From Pseudoalteromonas sp. 3D05 (lineage in GTDB: Bacteria; Pseudomonadota; Gammaproteobacteria; Enterobacterales; Alteromonadaceae): DNA of 64,000 nucleotides. The notes beneath the pieces were generated by a model. It saw nothing but the letters and a program-made list of their open reading frames with translations. It ran no database searches and had not been told where the DNA came from. The stretch lies in assembly GCF_002723455.1 (NCBI RefSeq), contig NZ_PDUS01000001.1:6991-70990 (forward strand). Direction: 5' to 3'. Within the stretch, counting starts at the first letter, position 1. Each line of letters starts with the position of its first letter. Shown here piece after piece: positions 20,434-28,409 of this stretch. The position numbers and the translations under genes are program-made.

Positions 20434-20787
20434 TTAATCACCACCGCCACCTCCGCCGTCTCCCCCTCCAAAACCTCCTCCGCCATCGCCTCCATCACTG
20501 TAATATGAGGCTCCCAAAAGTGCCCCTAAAATACCCACTCCAGATACTGAAGAAATTGTGCTGTTCATTGAATCGATTGATTCGTTTTCAGGCGTATTAG
20601 CCTTATAGGTAGCCGGTTCGCAATACATTAAATAGGCGTAATGAATATGACGCCTATTAAAACCCATTTCATCTACCGTTTTATCAACTTGCCCTTTTGT
20701 GTATGTTGCACTTGCGCCATACCTTTTAGTTAATATCGGGCGGAGTTTGTATTTATACTTTCGGATTGTCGACTTTTTACCAAACAT
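20434..20787 (-). CDS. Unknown protein with Gly/Asp-rich tail
   Basis: The 117-residue protein has a basic N-terminal part (KKSTIRKYKYKLRPILTKRYG) and a region with GFNRRHIHYAYLMYC, resembling DUF6559-type small proteins. It ends in a tail made almost only of glycine and aspartate (about residues 98-117). The tail is low-complexity and may be disordered or bind cations. The ATG has a strong AAAGGAG ribosome site. Function is unknown. Confidence 0.6.
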   Translation of the reverse strand: MFGKKSTIRKYKYKLRPILTKRYGASATYTKGQVDKTVDEMGFNRRHIHYAYLMYCEPATYKANTPENESIDSMNSTISSVSGVGILGALLGASYYSDGGDGGGGFGGGDGGGGGGD

Positions 20788-20935
20788 AATGTATCTCCTT
20801 TACCTTAAACGCTATATTGAGCGCAATCACGGTTATTGAAAATAACACATTAACTGACTTTCACTCACTCTTTTAATAACATGGTTATTGCCATATAACG
20901 TAGTTATTGTTTTAAAAACGTGCTTTTACAGCAGA

Positions 20936-21289
20936 TTAAACTCTCTGTTCATCATTGAGAAAAAATAGAATGATTAATTCCGCTGCACTAATCGATGCAA
21001 GCTGCAACAACAGCCCAAACATTAATCCTATACCTGCTTGCGCATCTGGCTCGATTCCAAACAACAAAGCAGGAACTAACAACAGCGTTAGCCCTGCTGG
21101 AATACCTCTTATAATTGAAAGCATGGTGTTTCGATAATTGTTAGCATTCGACAAATAAAACAACACGACATAAGGCGATAGCAGCAAATAAAAGCCCACA
21201 TCACTAGGGCCCCAATACTTTAAAGCAATAGAAATAAAAGATAATAAAGCTAATGCTTTAATTGGGAGGTAAACGTTTTTATAATTCAT
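20936..21289 (-). CDS. Small membrane protein, unknown
   Basis: The 117-residue protein has about four hydrophobic segments and a charged C-terminal FLNDEQRV. The ATG follows an AAGGAA ribosome site. I do not recognise the family. No attC-like site flanks it, so it appears to lie outside the cassette array. Confidence 0.6.
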   Translation of the reverse strand: MNYKNVYLPIKALALLSFISIALKYWGPSDVGFYLLLSPYVVLFYLSNANNYRNTMLSIIRGIPAGLTLLLVPALLFGIEPDAQAGIGLMFGLLLQLASISAAELIILFFLNDEQRV

Positions 21290-21444
21290 AACTTTCCTTA
21301 TTAATTAATGACTGGACTTCCCAGCTTTCACTACACAGTTTCTAACTACAAATGTGTGCATTAAAAACTAAACTTTCACTCGCAAAGTACCCTACATATC
21401 AAAAAAGTTATTACGTGCGAGGTAAAACCTGCCTGCGTCACTGT

Positions 21445-21855
21445 TCACTTTTTAAATAAAAGATAATCAGTAGTAGCAACACATATAGAAAAGTAAAATG
21501 CGCAAAGGAACTTCCACAATAAGAATTTTAAACTATCGAGTGAAAGAACATTAAAAGAATGTAAAGGACCTTCTTTTATACAAAAGGCTAAAACCAGAAA
21601 AAGTAAACAAATCACGACATTTGAATAATTTAAACGTTTAAGTTTATCAAGAATGAAAATAACAGGGATACCAATTACTGTATTACCCATATATGCCATT
21701 ACCCCACCAAAAAAACTGATCATCTTATAAGCTTTCCAGAGTTCACTTTGGGTGACACCTAATTGTATAGAGAAAATACTAGCGAATAAAAATACAACGC
21801 CTAATGCCGGAAATATTATTAAAGGTGCGAATAGCAACATGCTTAAATATCTCAA
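21445..21855 (-). CDS. Small membrane protein, unknown
   Basis: The 136-residue protein has about four membrane segments. The start is TTG with a strong AAGGAGG ribosome site seven bases upstream. No family is recognised, and no attC is visible between it and its neighbours. Confidence 0.55.
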   Translation of the reverse strand: MRYLSMLLFAPLIIFPALGVVFLFASIFSIQLGVTQSELWKAYKMISFFGGVMAYMGNTVIGIPVIFILDKLKRLNYSNVVICLLFLVLAFCIKEGPLHSFNVLSLDSLKFLLWKFLCAFYFSICVATTDYLLFKK

Positions 21856-22283
21856 AGCAACCTCCTTGCTAAAAAAATGCCGCTATTACGACGTACAATA
21901 CCAAACAGCAATACATGAGCAAGACCTGCTTTTATGCTCATTCGTTAGTGAAAATATTTTAGATATATTGCCCAATTATCTTACGCTACAGGTAATAGTT
22001 TCATGACTATGGGTGAGTATTCCTAATCAAACGGTATATACCTGCCAGAGGTAATCATGTTATATGACCTATCCAGCACATATTCTAATTCACACAACTT
22101 TTTTACATCACGTTTTATTCACTCAACCATATCTATTTTAGTTAAATCTGTATAATCAAAAATCTCAACTGAATATTACCTATCAGACTTTGCACAAACG
22201 CACTAAAAAATAAGAATACTAGGTTTCGTGTAAATACTTCCTTTGTCTAAAAAGGTAGTGTTTTTTATTATTAAAAATGTTCA
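21856..22283. other. Intergenic region without recognised features
   Basis: About 430 AT-rich bases lie between the membrane protein gene and the end of the amidohydrolase gene. I see no credible gene and no clear attC, although the amidohydrolase would be expected to have one here if it is an intact cassette gene. Confidence 0.5.
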
Positions 22284-23726
22284 CTATTTTTTGGCCGCTA
22301 AACTTTCTCGTTTTATAGGCTCTCCATGCAGGATAATCGTTTCTATACTATTCCACGATTCTATAGAGTCTAAAGGGTTCGATTTAAGCAATAAAAGGTT
22401 AGCAATTTTACCAACTTCTACCGTACCGTAATCATTTTCAATTTTGAATTGTTTAGCATTATTAATGGTGGCCGCCGCCAGCACTTCTTCCAACGATAGC
22501 CCTGCGGTAACCATAGCTTTCATTTCTTGGTAGGTTGTCAGTCCTGGTTGATTGGCAAAACTTGGGCTTCCTGGGAAATCCGATGCCAATAAAATAGGAT
22601 GGTCAGCACTTTTTAGGTATTGAATAACTTTATTACCTTTTCCTATTCGCCCATATAAAAATGCATCTGAAATTGATTGGTCAGGCATTCCATCAAAGCC
22701 AACTCTAAGCTCTTCTTTGAACCATTGCGCTTCAGCCGTTTTATACCAATCAATAAGTGGCTTAGGTGTGACAGATGAAAACTCAGGAGAATTAACAATA
22801 GTTGGGTCCATTACTTCACCCAATCCAGCAATCACTCTTTGTGTTGGCATATAAGCCACTTCGTCATTAATCATTTTATTCAAAGTGTTAGATATTTCTT
22901 TGGGTATATTTTGTTCGCGATTATACTGCCCCCAGTTCCACATACCATGGGCAATAACATCAACACCTGCTAAAAGTGCTAATTGCTGCATATCTAAAGC
23001 ATTAGCATGAGCGACTATCAGTAAATTAGATTTTTTAGCAGCTTGTTTAATTCGTTTTAACGTGTTCGTTGAAAGTGTCGCCCACTGATTAGCATTACCA
23101 TAACCGTCTTCAAAATATAGCTTTATACATGAAGCTCCTGAATCAGCAATTTTACCAATTAATCTTTCTACTGAGTTTTCCGTGGTTGCGCCTGCACTTT
23201 CATCAATTAAATAAGTAAACATTGATCTTGATAGATCGTCTGTTTTCTCTACATATGGGAAAGTGTTTTTTGATGTTAAGACTTCACAACGAAAGTAATC
23301 AGGGTGTTGAGGCGCTGAAGTAAAATAATCAAAACTTACTCCCGGGTTCGGATCAAGTATTTGAGTAACCCCATAATATAAAAAGCTCCTTGGCTGTTGC
23401 TCAAAGTATGCCTGTGCGAGTACCTGATTTTTAATTGCTACTGGCTCGACACCAAACCCCATACCAGGGATTGACGATACATGCGCATGGCTATCCATAA
23501 GACCTGGCGTTAAAAATTTACCTAAACCATTTATTTTAAGATCGAAGGATGAAATCTTTTTGCGAGTTATTTCACTAATTCGTCCATCACTTAATAATAC
23601 ATTCATTTGAGTTTTTGGAGCTTGCAAGTGAGATGAAACGATAGTGACATTCTCTATTAGAATGTTGTCCTTCGCTAATGAAGCAAAAGAAAACAATGAA
23701 ATAGAGAGTAATAATACTTTAAACAT
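22284..23726 (-). CDS. Exported amidohydrolase
   Basis: The 480-residue protein has a signal peptide (about 1-18) and an imidazolonepropionase/prolidase-like amidohydrolase barrel. Metal-site motifs are DSHAH, a lysine in SCIKLYFEDG that could be carbamylated, VAHA, IAHG and LLASDFPG (metal-binding Asp), and the C-terminal GTVEVGKIANLLLL is typical. The substrate is unknown. It lies 28 bases from the attC at 23754-23859 in cassette orientation, so it may be the most distal cassette gene, but no attC is evident at its own 3' end. The ATG has a GGAAG ribosome site. Confidence 0.85.
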   Translation of the reverse strand: MFKVLLLSISLFSFASLAKDNILIENVTIVSSHLQAPKTQMNVLLSDGRISEITRKKISSFDLKINGLGKFLTPGLMDSHAHVSSIPGMGFGVEPVAIKNQVLAQAYFEQQPRSFLYYGVTQILDPNPGVSFDYFTSAPQHPDYFRCEVLTSKNTFPYVEKTDDLSRSMFTYLIDESAGATTENSVERLIGKIADSGASCIKLYFEDGYGNANQWATLSTNTLKRIKQAAKKSNLLIVAHANALDMQQLALLAGVDVIAHGMWNWGQYNREQNIPKEISNTLNKMINDEVAYMPTQRVIAGLGEVMDPTIVNSPEFSSVTPKPLIDWYKTAEAQWFKEELRVGFDGMPDQSISDAFLYGRIGKGNKVIQYLKSADHPILLASDFPGSPSFANQPGLTTYQEMKAMVTAGLSLEEVLAAATINNAKQFKIENDYGTVEVGKIANLLLLKSNPLDSIESWNSIETIILHGEPIKRESLAAKK

Positions 23727-23753
23727 GATACTTCCATGTGAGATTAATTAAAT

Positions 23754-23859
23754 AGTTAACGCCCGCTTAAACTGCCGAGCAAGTTGGACGCTTTTTGTGC
23801 CGTATGTATCGCAAAAAACAGGCCTGTTTGCGGAGTCAGTTTTGATGCGTTTGTTATAC
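23754..23859 (-). other. attC site, cassette 12
   Basis: The site runs from GTTAACGCCCGC to GCGTTTGTTATAC. The stop codon of the upstream membrane-protein gene lies inside the R'' end. The centre differs from that of the main family. It is the most distal convincing attC. Confidence 0.65.
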
Positions 23860-24219
23860 TTTTTTATATACGTAAAATCGAAATATTAGAGCTTGAAATA
23901 ATGCGGCAAGACCAAGCAATAATGATCCCTTATAATACAGAGGAGGTAGAACAAACGCCATTGGTAAAGCTGCATAATATAAATAAGAGCGATTTGTGTA
24001 TTTGCTTATTAAAAAATGAAGTGGAAACCCAATTATTAACCACCCAGCAATAGAAATAAGCAGATAAACACCTGCATATAGTAAAAGTGTAACAACCAAC
24101 CCAAAAAGGCCATTTATTGATAATGGTGCTAAATTAGCAAATAAAGCCCAGACAGCAATACCTATTCCCACGTATAGGAGGCTTTTGAGTATTGCGTCAT
24201 CCCATCTTCCAAGACTCAA
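23854..24219 (-). CDS. Cassette 12: membrane protein
   Basis: The 121-residue protein has about four membrane segments, with a basic YVYKK end. The likely start is TTG at 24219, 16 bases inside the cassette boundary. Its stop codon TAA is part of the attC. No family was recognised. Confidence 0.6.
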   Translation of the reverse strand: MSLGRWDDAILKSLLYVGIGIAVWALFANLAPLSINGLFGLVVTLLLYAGVYLLISIAGWLIIGFPLHFLISKYTNRSYLYYAALPMAFVLPPLYYKGSLLLGLAALFQALIFRFYVYKKV

Positions 24220-24234
24220 TTCTTTTTCCGTAAA

Positions 24235-24332
24235 ATATAGCGCCCTAATAATGGGCTGATAATGTATAGGTATAATGTGAAACGAAGCGGAACTGAGCCA
24301 TATTTTAGCAGTCCCACTTGATTGGCTAGATA
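24235..24332 (-). other. Degenerate attC site, cassette 11
   Basis: The stretch aligns along its whole length with the attC at 34739-34839, including AATGTGAA(A/G)CGAAGCGGAAC, but the AAC core reads AGC and the GTT end is altered to CTAG. It is probably inactive for recombination. Confidence 0.7.
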
Positions 24333-24335
24333 GGC

Positions 24336-24596
24336 TTATTCACACGAGGCTTTTCTAGGTGCTGATGATTTATTTAATGGAGCCGTTTTTGAGTTTCTGT
24401 ATTTACTATTCCAGTTATTAACTTCTCTGATATTAGCAACGACAGCAGCAGCGTTGCAGTCATTTATTTTTTTGTGAGCACTAACAGGGGCTCCATTATC
24501 GTATGTCAGGGTATATCTTTTGTTGCTTGATACATCGTTAGTATTACTACAAGCAGCTAAAAAGCACATTGAAATTAAAACAGACATTTTCTTCAT
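24336..24596 (-). CDS. Cassette 11: small lipoprotein
   Basis: The 86-residue protein has a lipoprotein signal (MKKMSVLISMCFLAACSN). A short hydrophilic domain has two further cysteines, one in NDCNAA and one near the end. The ATG has a GGAAT ribosome site. It is of unknown function and fits the common pattern of exported cassette proteins. Confidence 0.65.
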   Translation of the reverse strand: MKKMSVLISMCFLAACSNTNDVSSNKRYTLTYDNGAPVSAHKKINDCNAAAVVANIREVNNWNSKYRNSKTAPLNKSSAPRKASCE

Positions 24597-24649
24597 TTTA
24601 TATTCCTTTATTCAGTAAATTTTAATTATAGTAGATTATTCAACTATTC

Positions 24650-24747
24650 GCCTCACGCCCTAGTAATGGGCTACAAATAGTTTGCTAAAATGTTGATAAA
24701 CGAAAACAGCAAGCTGTTTTAAGTCCTTATTAATTAGCTTGTTAGAG
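24650..24747 (-). other. attC site, cassette 10
   Basis: The site spans GCCTCACGCCC to GCTTGTTAGAG and has the family layout, with TTTGCTAAAAT and AGCAAGCTG forming the central stem. The left core AAC reads CAC, so activity may be reduced. Confidence 0.75.
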
Positions 24748-24814
24748 ATATTTTACACCCAGTTACATTTTGTAACCCAGCTACACTTTATAAACTTTAC
24801 CGCAATTATTACTA

Positions 24815-25051
24815 CTAAATCAATGATGTCACCGTAAAAAATGTTTGGAACGGTATTTGAAATAGGACATCTAATAGCTGCACACCAAACCTGATGCACT
24901 CTGCACTACCAATGTTCGCAAAAAGCATGACGACAGAAAAATAGTAATATTTACTTTTAGGGCCTAAAAAGTAAGAAACTAAGATAAACACACTCAGCGA
25001 ATATCTTGGTCCATTATCTACATACGTAAGTATTATTAAGAAAACAGGCAT
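24815..25051 (-). CDS. Cassette 10: possible membrane protein
   Basis: The only frame that fits this cassette is 79 residues or slightly fewer, hydrophobic in its first two thirds. There is no strong ribosome site, and the sequence just upstream is in frame but stopped at TAG, so this could be the remnant of a longer gene. No family was recognised. Confidence 0.35.
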   Translation of the reverse strand: MPVFLIILTYVDNGPRYSLSVFILVSYFLGPKSKYYYFSVVMLFANIGSAECIRFGVQLLDVLFQIPFQTFFTVTSLI

Positions 25052-25152
25052 CAAAAGCAGGACTTGGGAACCAAAAAATAACGAAAAGAGCTACAACGAG
25101 AATTAGAATACTTTTGGCAATATTTAAGAATATGCCTGAACTGTCCACGAAT

Positions 25153-25219
25153 ACCTAACGAGGCTGTAGAATAACTCCAACAGCCAACTGTTTTTTGTGC
25201 TGTTAATTGCTTATTATGT
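25153..25219 (-). other. Short attC site, cassette 9
   Basis: ACCTAAC at 25153-25159 is a perfect RYYYAAC core. The other end, GCTTATTATG, contains the stop codon of the DUF7010-like gene. At about 67 bases it is shorter than the main attC family, with GGCTGT and ACAGCC able to pair. Confidence 0.6.
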
Positions 25220-25759
25220 GGTTTTTACAACCAAACCTCTCGTCTGACTAAAAATTACTAGTGCAAATATGACTTCTGTTACTCCACCAATAAATGCACC
25301 GATTACAAAGTTTGCATTTAATAAAATACACAACATGCCAGAAAGCATAAGCAAAATACCTAAAACCCAATAAGTTTTAATGCCATATAAAGTATGAAAA
25401 ACCAAATAGCGTACGCCAATTATCATAAGCATTATTGGATAAAACCATTCAACTTGAAGCTTTGCTACATAGAAAGCTAAAAATAAACCAACAAATAAAA
25501 TAATGGTGCTTTCTAATGCTAGTTTGCCTAAAGGGTTTTTAGGATCATGATTTCCTGGGCGTTTGAGAACTTTTGAAAGTAACATGGCTAATGGGTGTAT
25601 AAACATACCACCAAAAAAAAGAGCCAGCATACTCGATTGGTTTGAGTATAGTAATGCAATTGAACCTGCGATACACCAAACTAAACCAGAAACTAAAACA
25701 CCTGTTCCTCCACCAAAATATGACAAGTTCATATCTTTTTGTGCATCTTCAAATTTCAC
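25214..25759 (-). CDS. Cassette 9: DUF7010-like membrane protein
   Basis: The 181-residue protein begins with a soluble EDAQKDMNLSYFGGG segment and continues with about five or six membrane segments. The opening and the GVLVSGLVWCIAG stretch resemble DUF7010 proteins, which are of unknown function. The start is GTG with a GGAG ribosome site six bases upstream. Its stop lies in its attC. The IS element begins about 27 bases upstream of the start and has separated it from the preceding cassette. Confidence 0.7.
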   Translation of the reverse strand: MKFEDAQKDMNLSYFGGGTGVLVSGLVWCIAGSIALLYSNQSSMLALFFGGMFIHPLAMLLSKVLKRPGNHDPKNPLGKLALESTIILFVGLFLAFYVAKLQVEWFYPIMLMIIGVRYLVFHTLYGIKTYWVLGILLMLSGMLCILLNANFVIGAFIGGVTEVIFALVIFSQTRGLVVKTT

Positions 25760-25888
25760 AGATACTCCTTAATTTAGAAATTACTTAAACATAATGAGTC
25801 CCACACGGTGTTGGCCTCCGCTTTTCGTGGGTACGCTATATCCAAAGCCATAATTAGTTTGCCAATTAACTAAACAGCAGAGGCTAAC

Positions 25889-27109
25889 ATGAATAAACAT
25901 AGCATACTTTTTATCGGTCTTGATACACATAAAGAATTCAATGAAGTTGCCTATATTGAAGAACATAGAGGGGCACAACCTGTTCACCTTGGTCGATTTT
26001 CTTCTTCCAAAGTGGCCGTTCAAAAGCTTGTTCGTCAGTTTGAATCTAAATACCCTGGCGCAACACTACACTTTGTTTATGAAGCCGGCCCTTGTGGTTA
26101 TTATTCGTATCGTCCTGATACTCACTAAAGCCCGCTTCGCGGTTCAAATTTATTCCCTATAAATTTGTGGATTTACAGATTAATCACCAGCCTCGGCCAT
26201 TGTTGTTATGTGGTTGCACCCTCTCTTATTCCTAAAAAACCCGGTGAGAAAATCAAAACCGATAAACGTGATGCCCTTAAGCTCGCTAAATTACTTAAAT
26301 CTGAAGATTTAACACCTATTTATGTTCCCGAGCCTGAAGATGAAGCTGTACGCGATTTATCTCGTGCACGCGAAGTGGCCATGAAAGATTTAAAAGATGC
26401 TAAATATCAATTAAAAGCACTGCTGCTTCGTAATAATATTAATTACAAAGGCACTGCAAATTGGTCACAAAAACATTTACGTTGGCTCACTGAGCTTGTG
26501 CTTCCACATCCTGCGCAGCACATCGTTTTACAAGAGTTTTTACAAACAATTACCGAGCGAATAAGCCGACTTGAGCGATTAGATAATGAACTTACACATC
26601 ACGTCCATCAATGACGTTATTATCCCGTTGTTAAAGCAATACAAGCTATGCGTGGTGTTCGTTTGCTGGTCGCCACCGGCGTTGTGGCTGAGCTTGGCGA
26701 TTTATCGCGATTCGACCATCCCCGCAAATTAATGAGTTACCTCGGTCTTGTACCCAGTGAACACTCGAGTGGTGGCAAACGCCATATTGGTGCCATCACA
26801 AAATGCGGGAACGGCCGAGCAAGGCGCCTTCTTGTGGAAGGTGCACATACTTATCGCTATGCAGCAAATATATCCACAGATATGCAAAAACGACAAGAAG
26901 GTTTACCAAAGGACATTATTGATATTGCCTGGAAAGCGCAGCTTAGACTCTGTAAACGTTATAAAAAGATGATAGCCAAAGGGAAGCATTACAACCTGGT
27001 TGTCACCGCCATTGCCCGAGAAATGATTGCATACATATGGGCCATTGCGAAAGAAGTAGTGCTTACGCCAGTGAACGCAAAACTTAGATTGGCAAGAGTA
27101 CCCGCATGA
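25889..27109 (+). pseudogene. IS1111-type DEDD transposase, decayed
   Basis: One reading frame runs through the whole gene but contains two stops. The RuvC-like start FIGLDTHKE, YEAGPCGY, the catalytic KTDKRDALKLAKLL block and the C-terminal transposase-20 part with GLVPSEHSSGGKRHIGAITKCGN are all present. A 66-base insertion at 26102-26167 separates GY from WIYRLITSLGH and brings in a TAA at 26126. A TGA at 26612 stands where TGG (Trp) is expected in HQ-W-RYYP. No frameshift is needed, so the gene probably lost function recently. Confidence 0.85.
26102..26167. repeat. 66-base triple-hairpin insertion in the transposase frame
   Basis: The inserted block contains three successive perfect inverted repeats: GTATC-GTCCT-GATAC, CCGC-TTC-GCGG and CAAATTTAT-TCCCT-ATAAATTTG. 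Its length is 22 codons, so the frame is kept. Its position is set by the conserved residues on both sides. It is probably a small palindromic element of the REP kind. Confidence 0.65.
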
Positions 27110-27112
27110 TAA

Positions 27113-27483
27113 ACGAATTAGAGTTAGTGCATGGGATCAAGCATCGGGTGTGGCACAACCACCGACGGCGTTAGGATGACAATGCAGCTAACGCTGCATT
27201 GAACCACGAACATAGACTGAAGACAGGTGCCATCGGTGACCGCCACGGGACGCACTAAGTAAGGTCTGCTCTGTTACTAGAAATAGTAATAATCAACGAC
27301 AAAATTGTCAGGAACAATTTTGAACAGCGTAGCTGATTCACGAAAGGCAGGACGCCTGTAGTCATATCAGCAAGATAACCGACGACATTACTTGCTTCAT
27401 CCTATGTATTAACTCGCTCTAATTCGAGCTGAAGTAATTATGGCTTAAAAAGTTAGGCAAGGATCAGTGCGTTTAACTTGACA
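27113..27483 (+). ncRNA. Candidate bridge/seek RNA region of the IS element
   Basis: The region of about 370 bases between the transposase stop and the right inverted repeat has no coding capacity but several perfect hairpins: ATGCAGC-TAAC-GCTGCAT, TTACTA-GAAA-TAGTAA, AAAATTGT-CAGGA-ACAATTTT, CAGC-GTA-GCTG and CAGG-ACG-CCTG. IS1111-group elements carry their target-guiding RNA at this end, so the region is a positional candidate. No transcript boundary can be set from sequence. Confidence 0.4.
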
Positions 27484-27493
27484 GTGGGAGTCA

Positions 27494-27594
27494 TACCAAC
27501 GCCTCGTTAAGAGGCAAATAATATGTTGGCTAAAATAAGCGACGCAGGAGCAAAAGCCAACTGTTATTTGTCCTGCTTTAACGACTTGTTAGCC
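27494..27594 (-). other. attC site, cassette 8, abutting the IS element
   Basis: This is a standard 101-base family member with GCCTCGTTAAGAGGC, TTGGCTAAAAT and GACTTGTTAGCC. The bases just left of the AAC core are supplied by the insertion sequence. The stop codon of the LysE gene lies in the R'' end. Confidence 0.85.
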
Positions 27595-28227
27595 GTTTTT
27601 CATTAAAGCTAGTTTTGAACCAAAAGTAATAAAAACAACCCCTGTAATTGAGTTTAACCACACTTTAAACTTTGCTCCATTTGTAACGCCTTTAACTTTT
27701 GAAAGCATTGCAATCATCATTGAAAACCATAAAAAGTTAACAATTGCATGAGCAGTAACTAGGGTATATGCACTAAGTGCTGTTTCACTTGCTGGCATAA
27801 ATTGTGGAAATGCAGCTAGATAAAACATTGATACTTTAGGGTTTAATACGTTGGTTAGAAATCCTTCAAAAAATGCTACACGCATTGAGGTGTTTTTACT
27901 GGGGCTTTGATGTGTATTTCCAGTAGAGTTTTCAGTTTGCTTGAAAGCACTAATAATCGCTTTAAGACCAATCCAAATTAAGTAAGCCGCACCTAACATT
28001 TTAAAGATAAAAAATGCTTGAGCAGACTGAACCAATAGTAAAGAAATACCAAAAATTGATAGCGTGCCATGTACATAAAATGCTGCTACGAATCCCCATA
28101 TATTAGCAAAACCAGTTTTCTCACCTGAAACAGGTACGGTTTTTGCTATAAGGAACCCGTTAGGTCCAGGTGAAACAACAAGTAATGCGGCTACTGCTAT
28201 AAAAGTTAAAATATTACTTATATCCAT
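27589..28227 (-). CDS. Cassette 8: LysE/RhtB-family exporter
   Basis: The 212-residue inner-membrane protein has about six membrane segments. The family signature is VVSPGPNGFLI near the N terminus, with IWIGLKAI and FLTNVLNPKVSMFYLAAFPQF in the middle. Members export amino acids or related metabolites. ATG 28227 is preferred, since GGGAG is six bases upstream; ATG 28233 is too close to it. Its stop overlaps the attC. Confidence 0.88.
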   Translation of the reverse strand: MDISNILTFIAVAALLVVSPGPNGFLIAKTVPVSGEKTGFANIWGFVAAFYVHGTLSIFGISLLLVQSAQAFFIFKMLGAAYLIWIGLKAIISAFKQTENSTGNTHQSPSKNTSMRVAFFEGFLTNVLNPKVSMFYLAAFPQFMPASETALSAYTLVTAHAIVNFLWFSMMIAMLSKVKGVTNGAKFKVWLNSITGVVFITFGSKLALMKNG

Positions 28228-28252
28228 ATACATCTCCCATTTTAAAATGATG

Positions 28253-28323
28253 AACCTATAAAGACGGCTAAAGCCGCAAACAGCGGCGGCTGAAAGCCGT
28301 CCGACTGCTTTGTTTTGTTAATT
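28253..28323 (-). other. Short, degenerate attC-like site, cassette 7
   Basis: Inverted repeats GACGGCT/AGCCGTC and AGCCGC/GCGGCT form a long stem, and the right end GTCCGACTGCTTTGTTTTGTTAAT matches the R'' side of the family. The left core is poor (TATAAAG rather than an AAC core). It could also act as a terminator for the ABC-3C operon, which ends about 85 bases away. Confidence 0.5.
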
Positions 28324-28409
28324 TATAGTAGTAACCAAACCTGTACTGAGTCATCAACCTTTTTTCTTGTTAATAACAGGGATAGCCACGTATCATTATC
28401 CACAAACTT

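Larger units (their letters stand above)
25787..27497 (+). mobile_element. IS110 family, IS1111-type insertion sequence
   Basis: A DEDD transposase frame (25889-27109) is followed by a long non-coding right end. Sub-terminal inverted repeats ATGAGTCCCAC (25794-25804) and GTGGGAGTCAT (27484-27494) match in 10 of 11 positions, and no target duplication is visible, as is usual for this group. The right end abuts the AAC core of an attC, and the left end lies where the same cassette boundary is expected. The ends are taken as 7 and 3 bases outside the inverted repeats, following the known pattern of the group. Confidence 0.75.

Noticed and set aside
21752-22006. Plus-strand open frame antisense to the small membrane protein gene.
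   Set aside because: It has no ribosome site and no recognisable domain, and it overlaps the start of a better-supported gene.
25781-26023. Minus-strand open frame opposite the IS transposase start.
   Set aside because: It is a shadow of the transposase frame without ribosome site.
26612-26614. TGA in the transposase as a recoded (selenocysteine or readthrough) codon.
   Set aside because: The expected residue is Trp, another stop is present upstream, and no recoding element is evident.
28257-28300. GC-rich hairpin as a pure transcription terminator of the ABC-3C operon.
   Set aside because: No T run follows directly and the flank matches the R'' side of neighbouring attC sites, so an attC is preferred, with low confidence.
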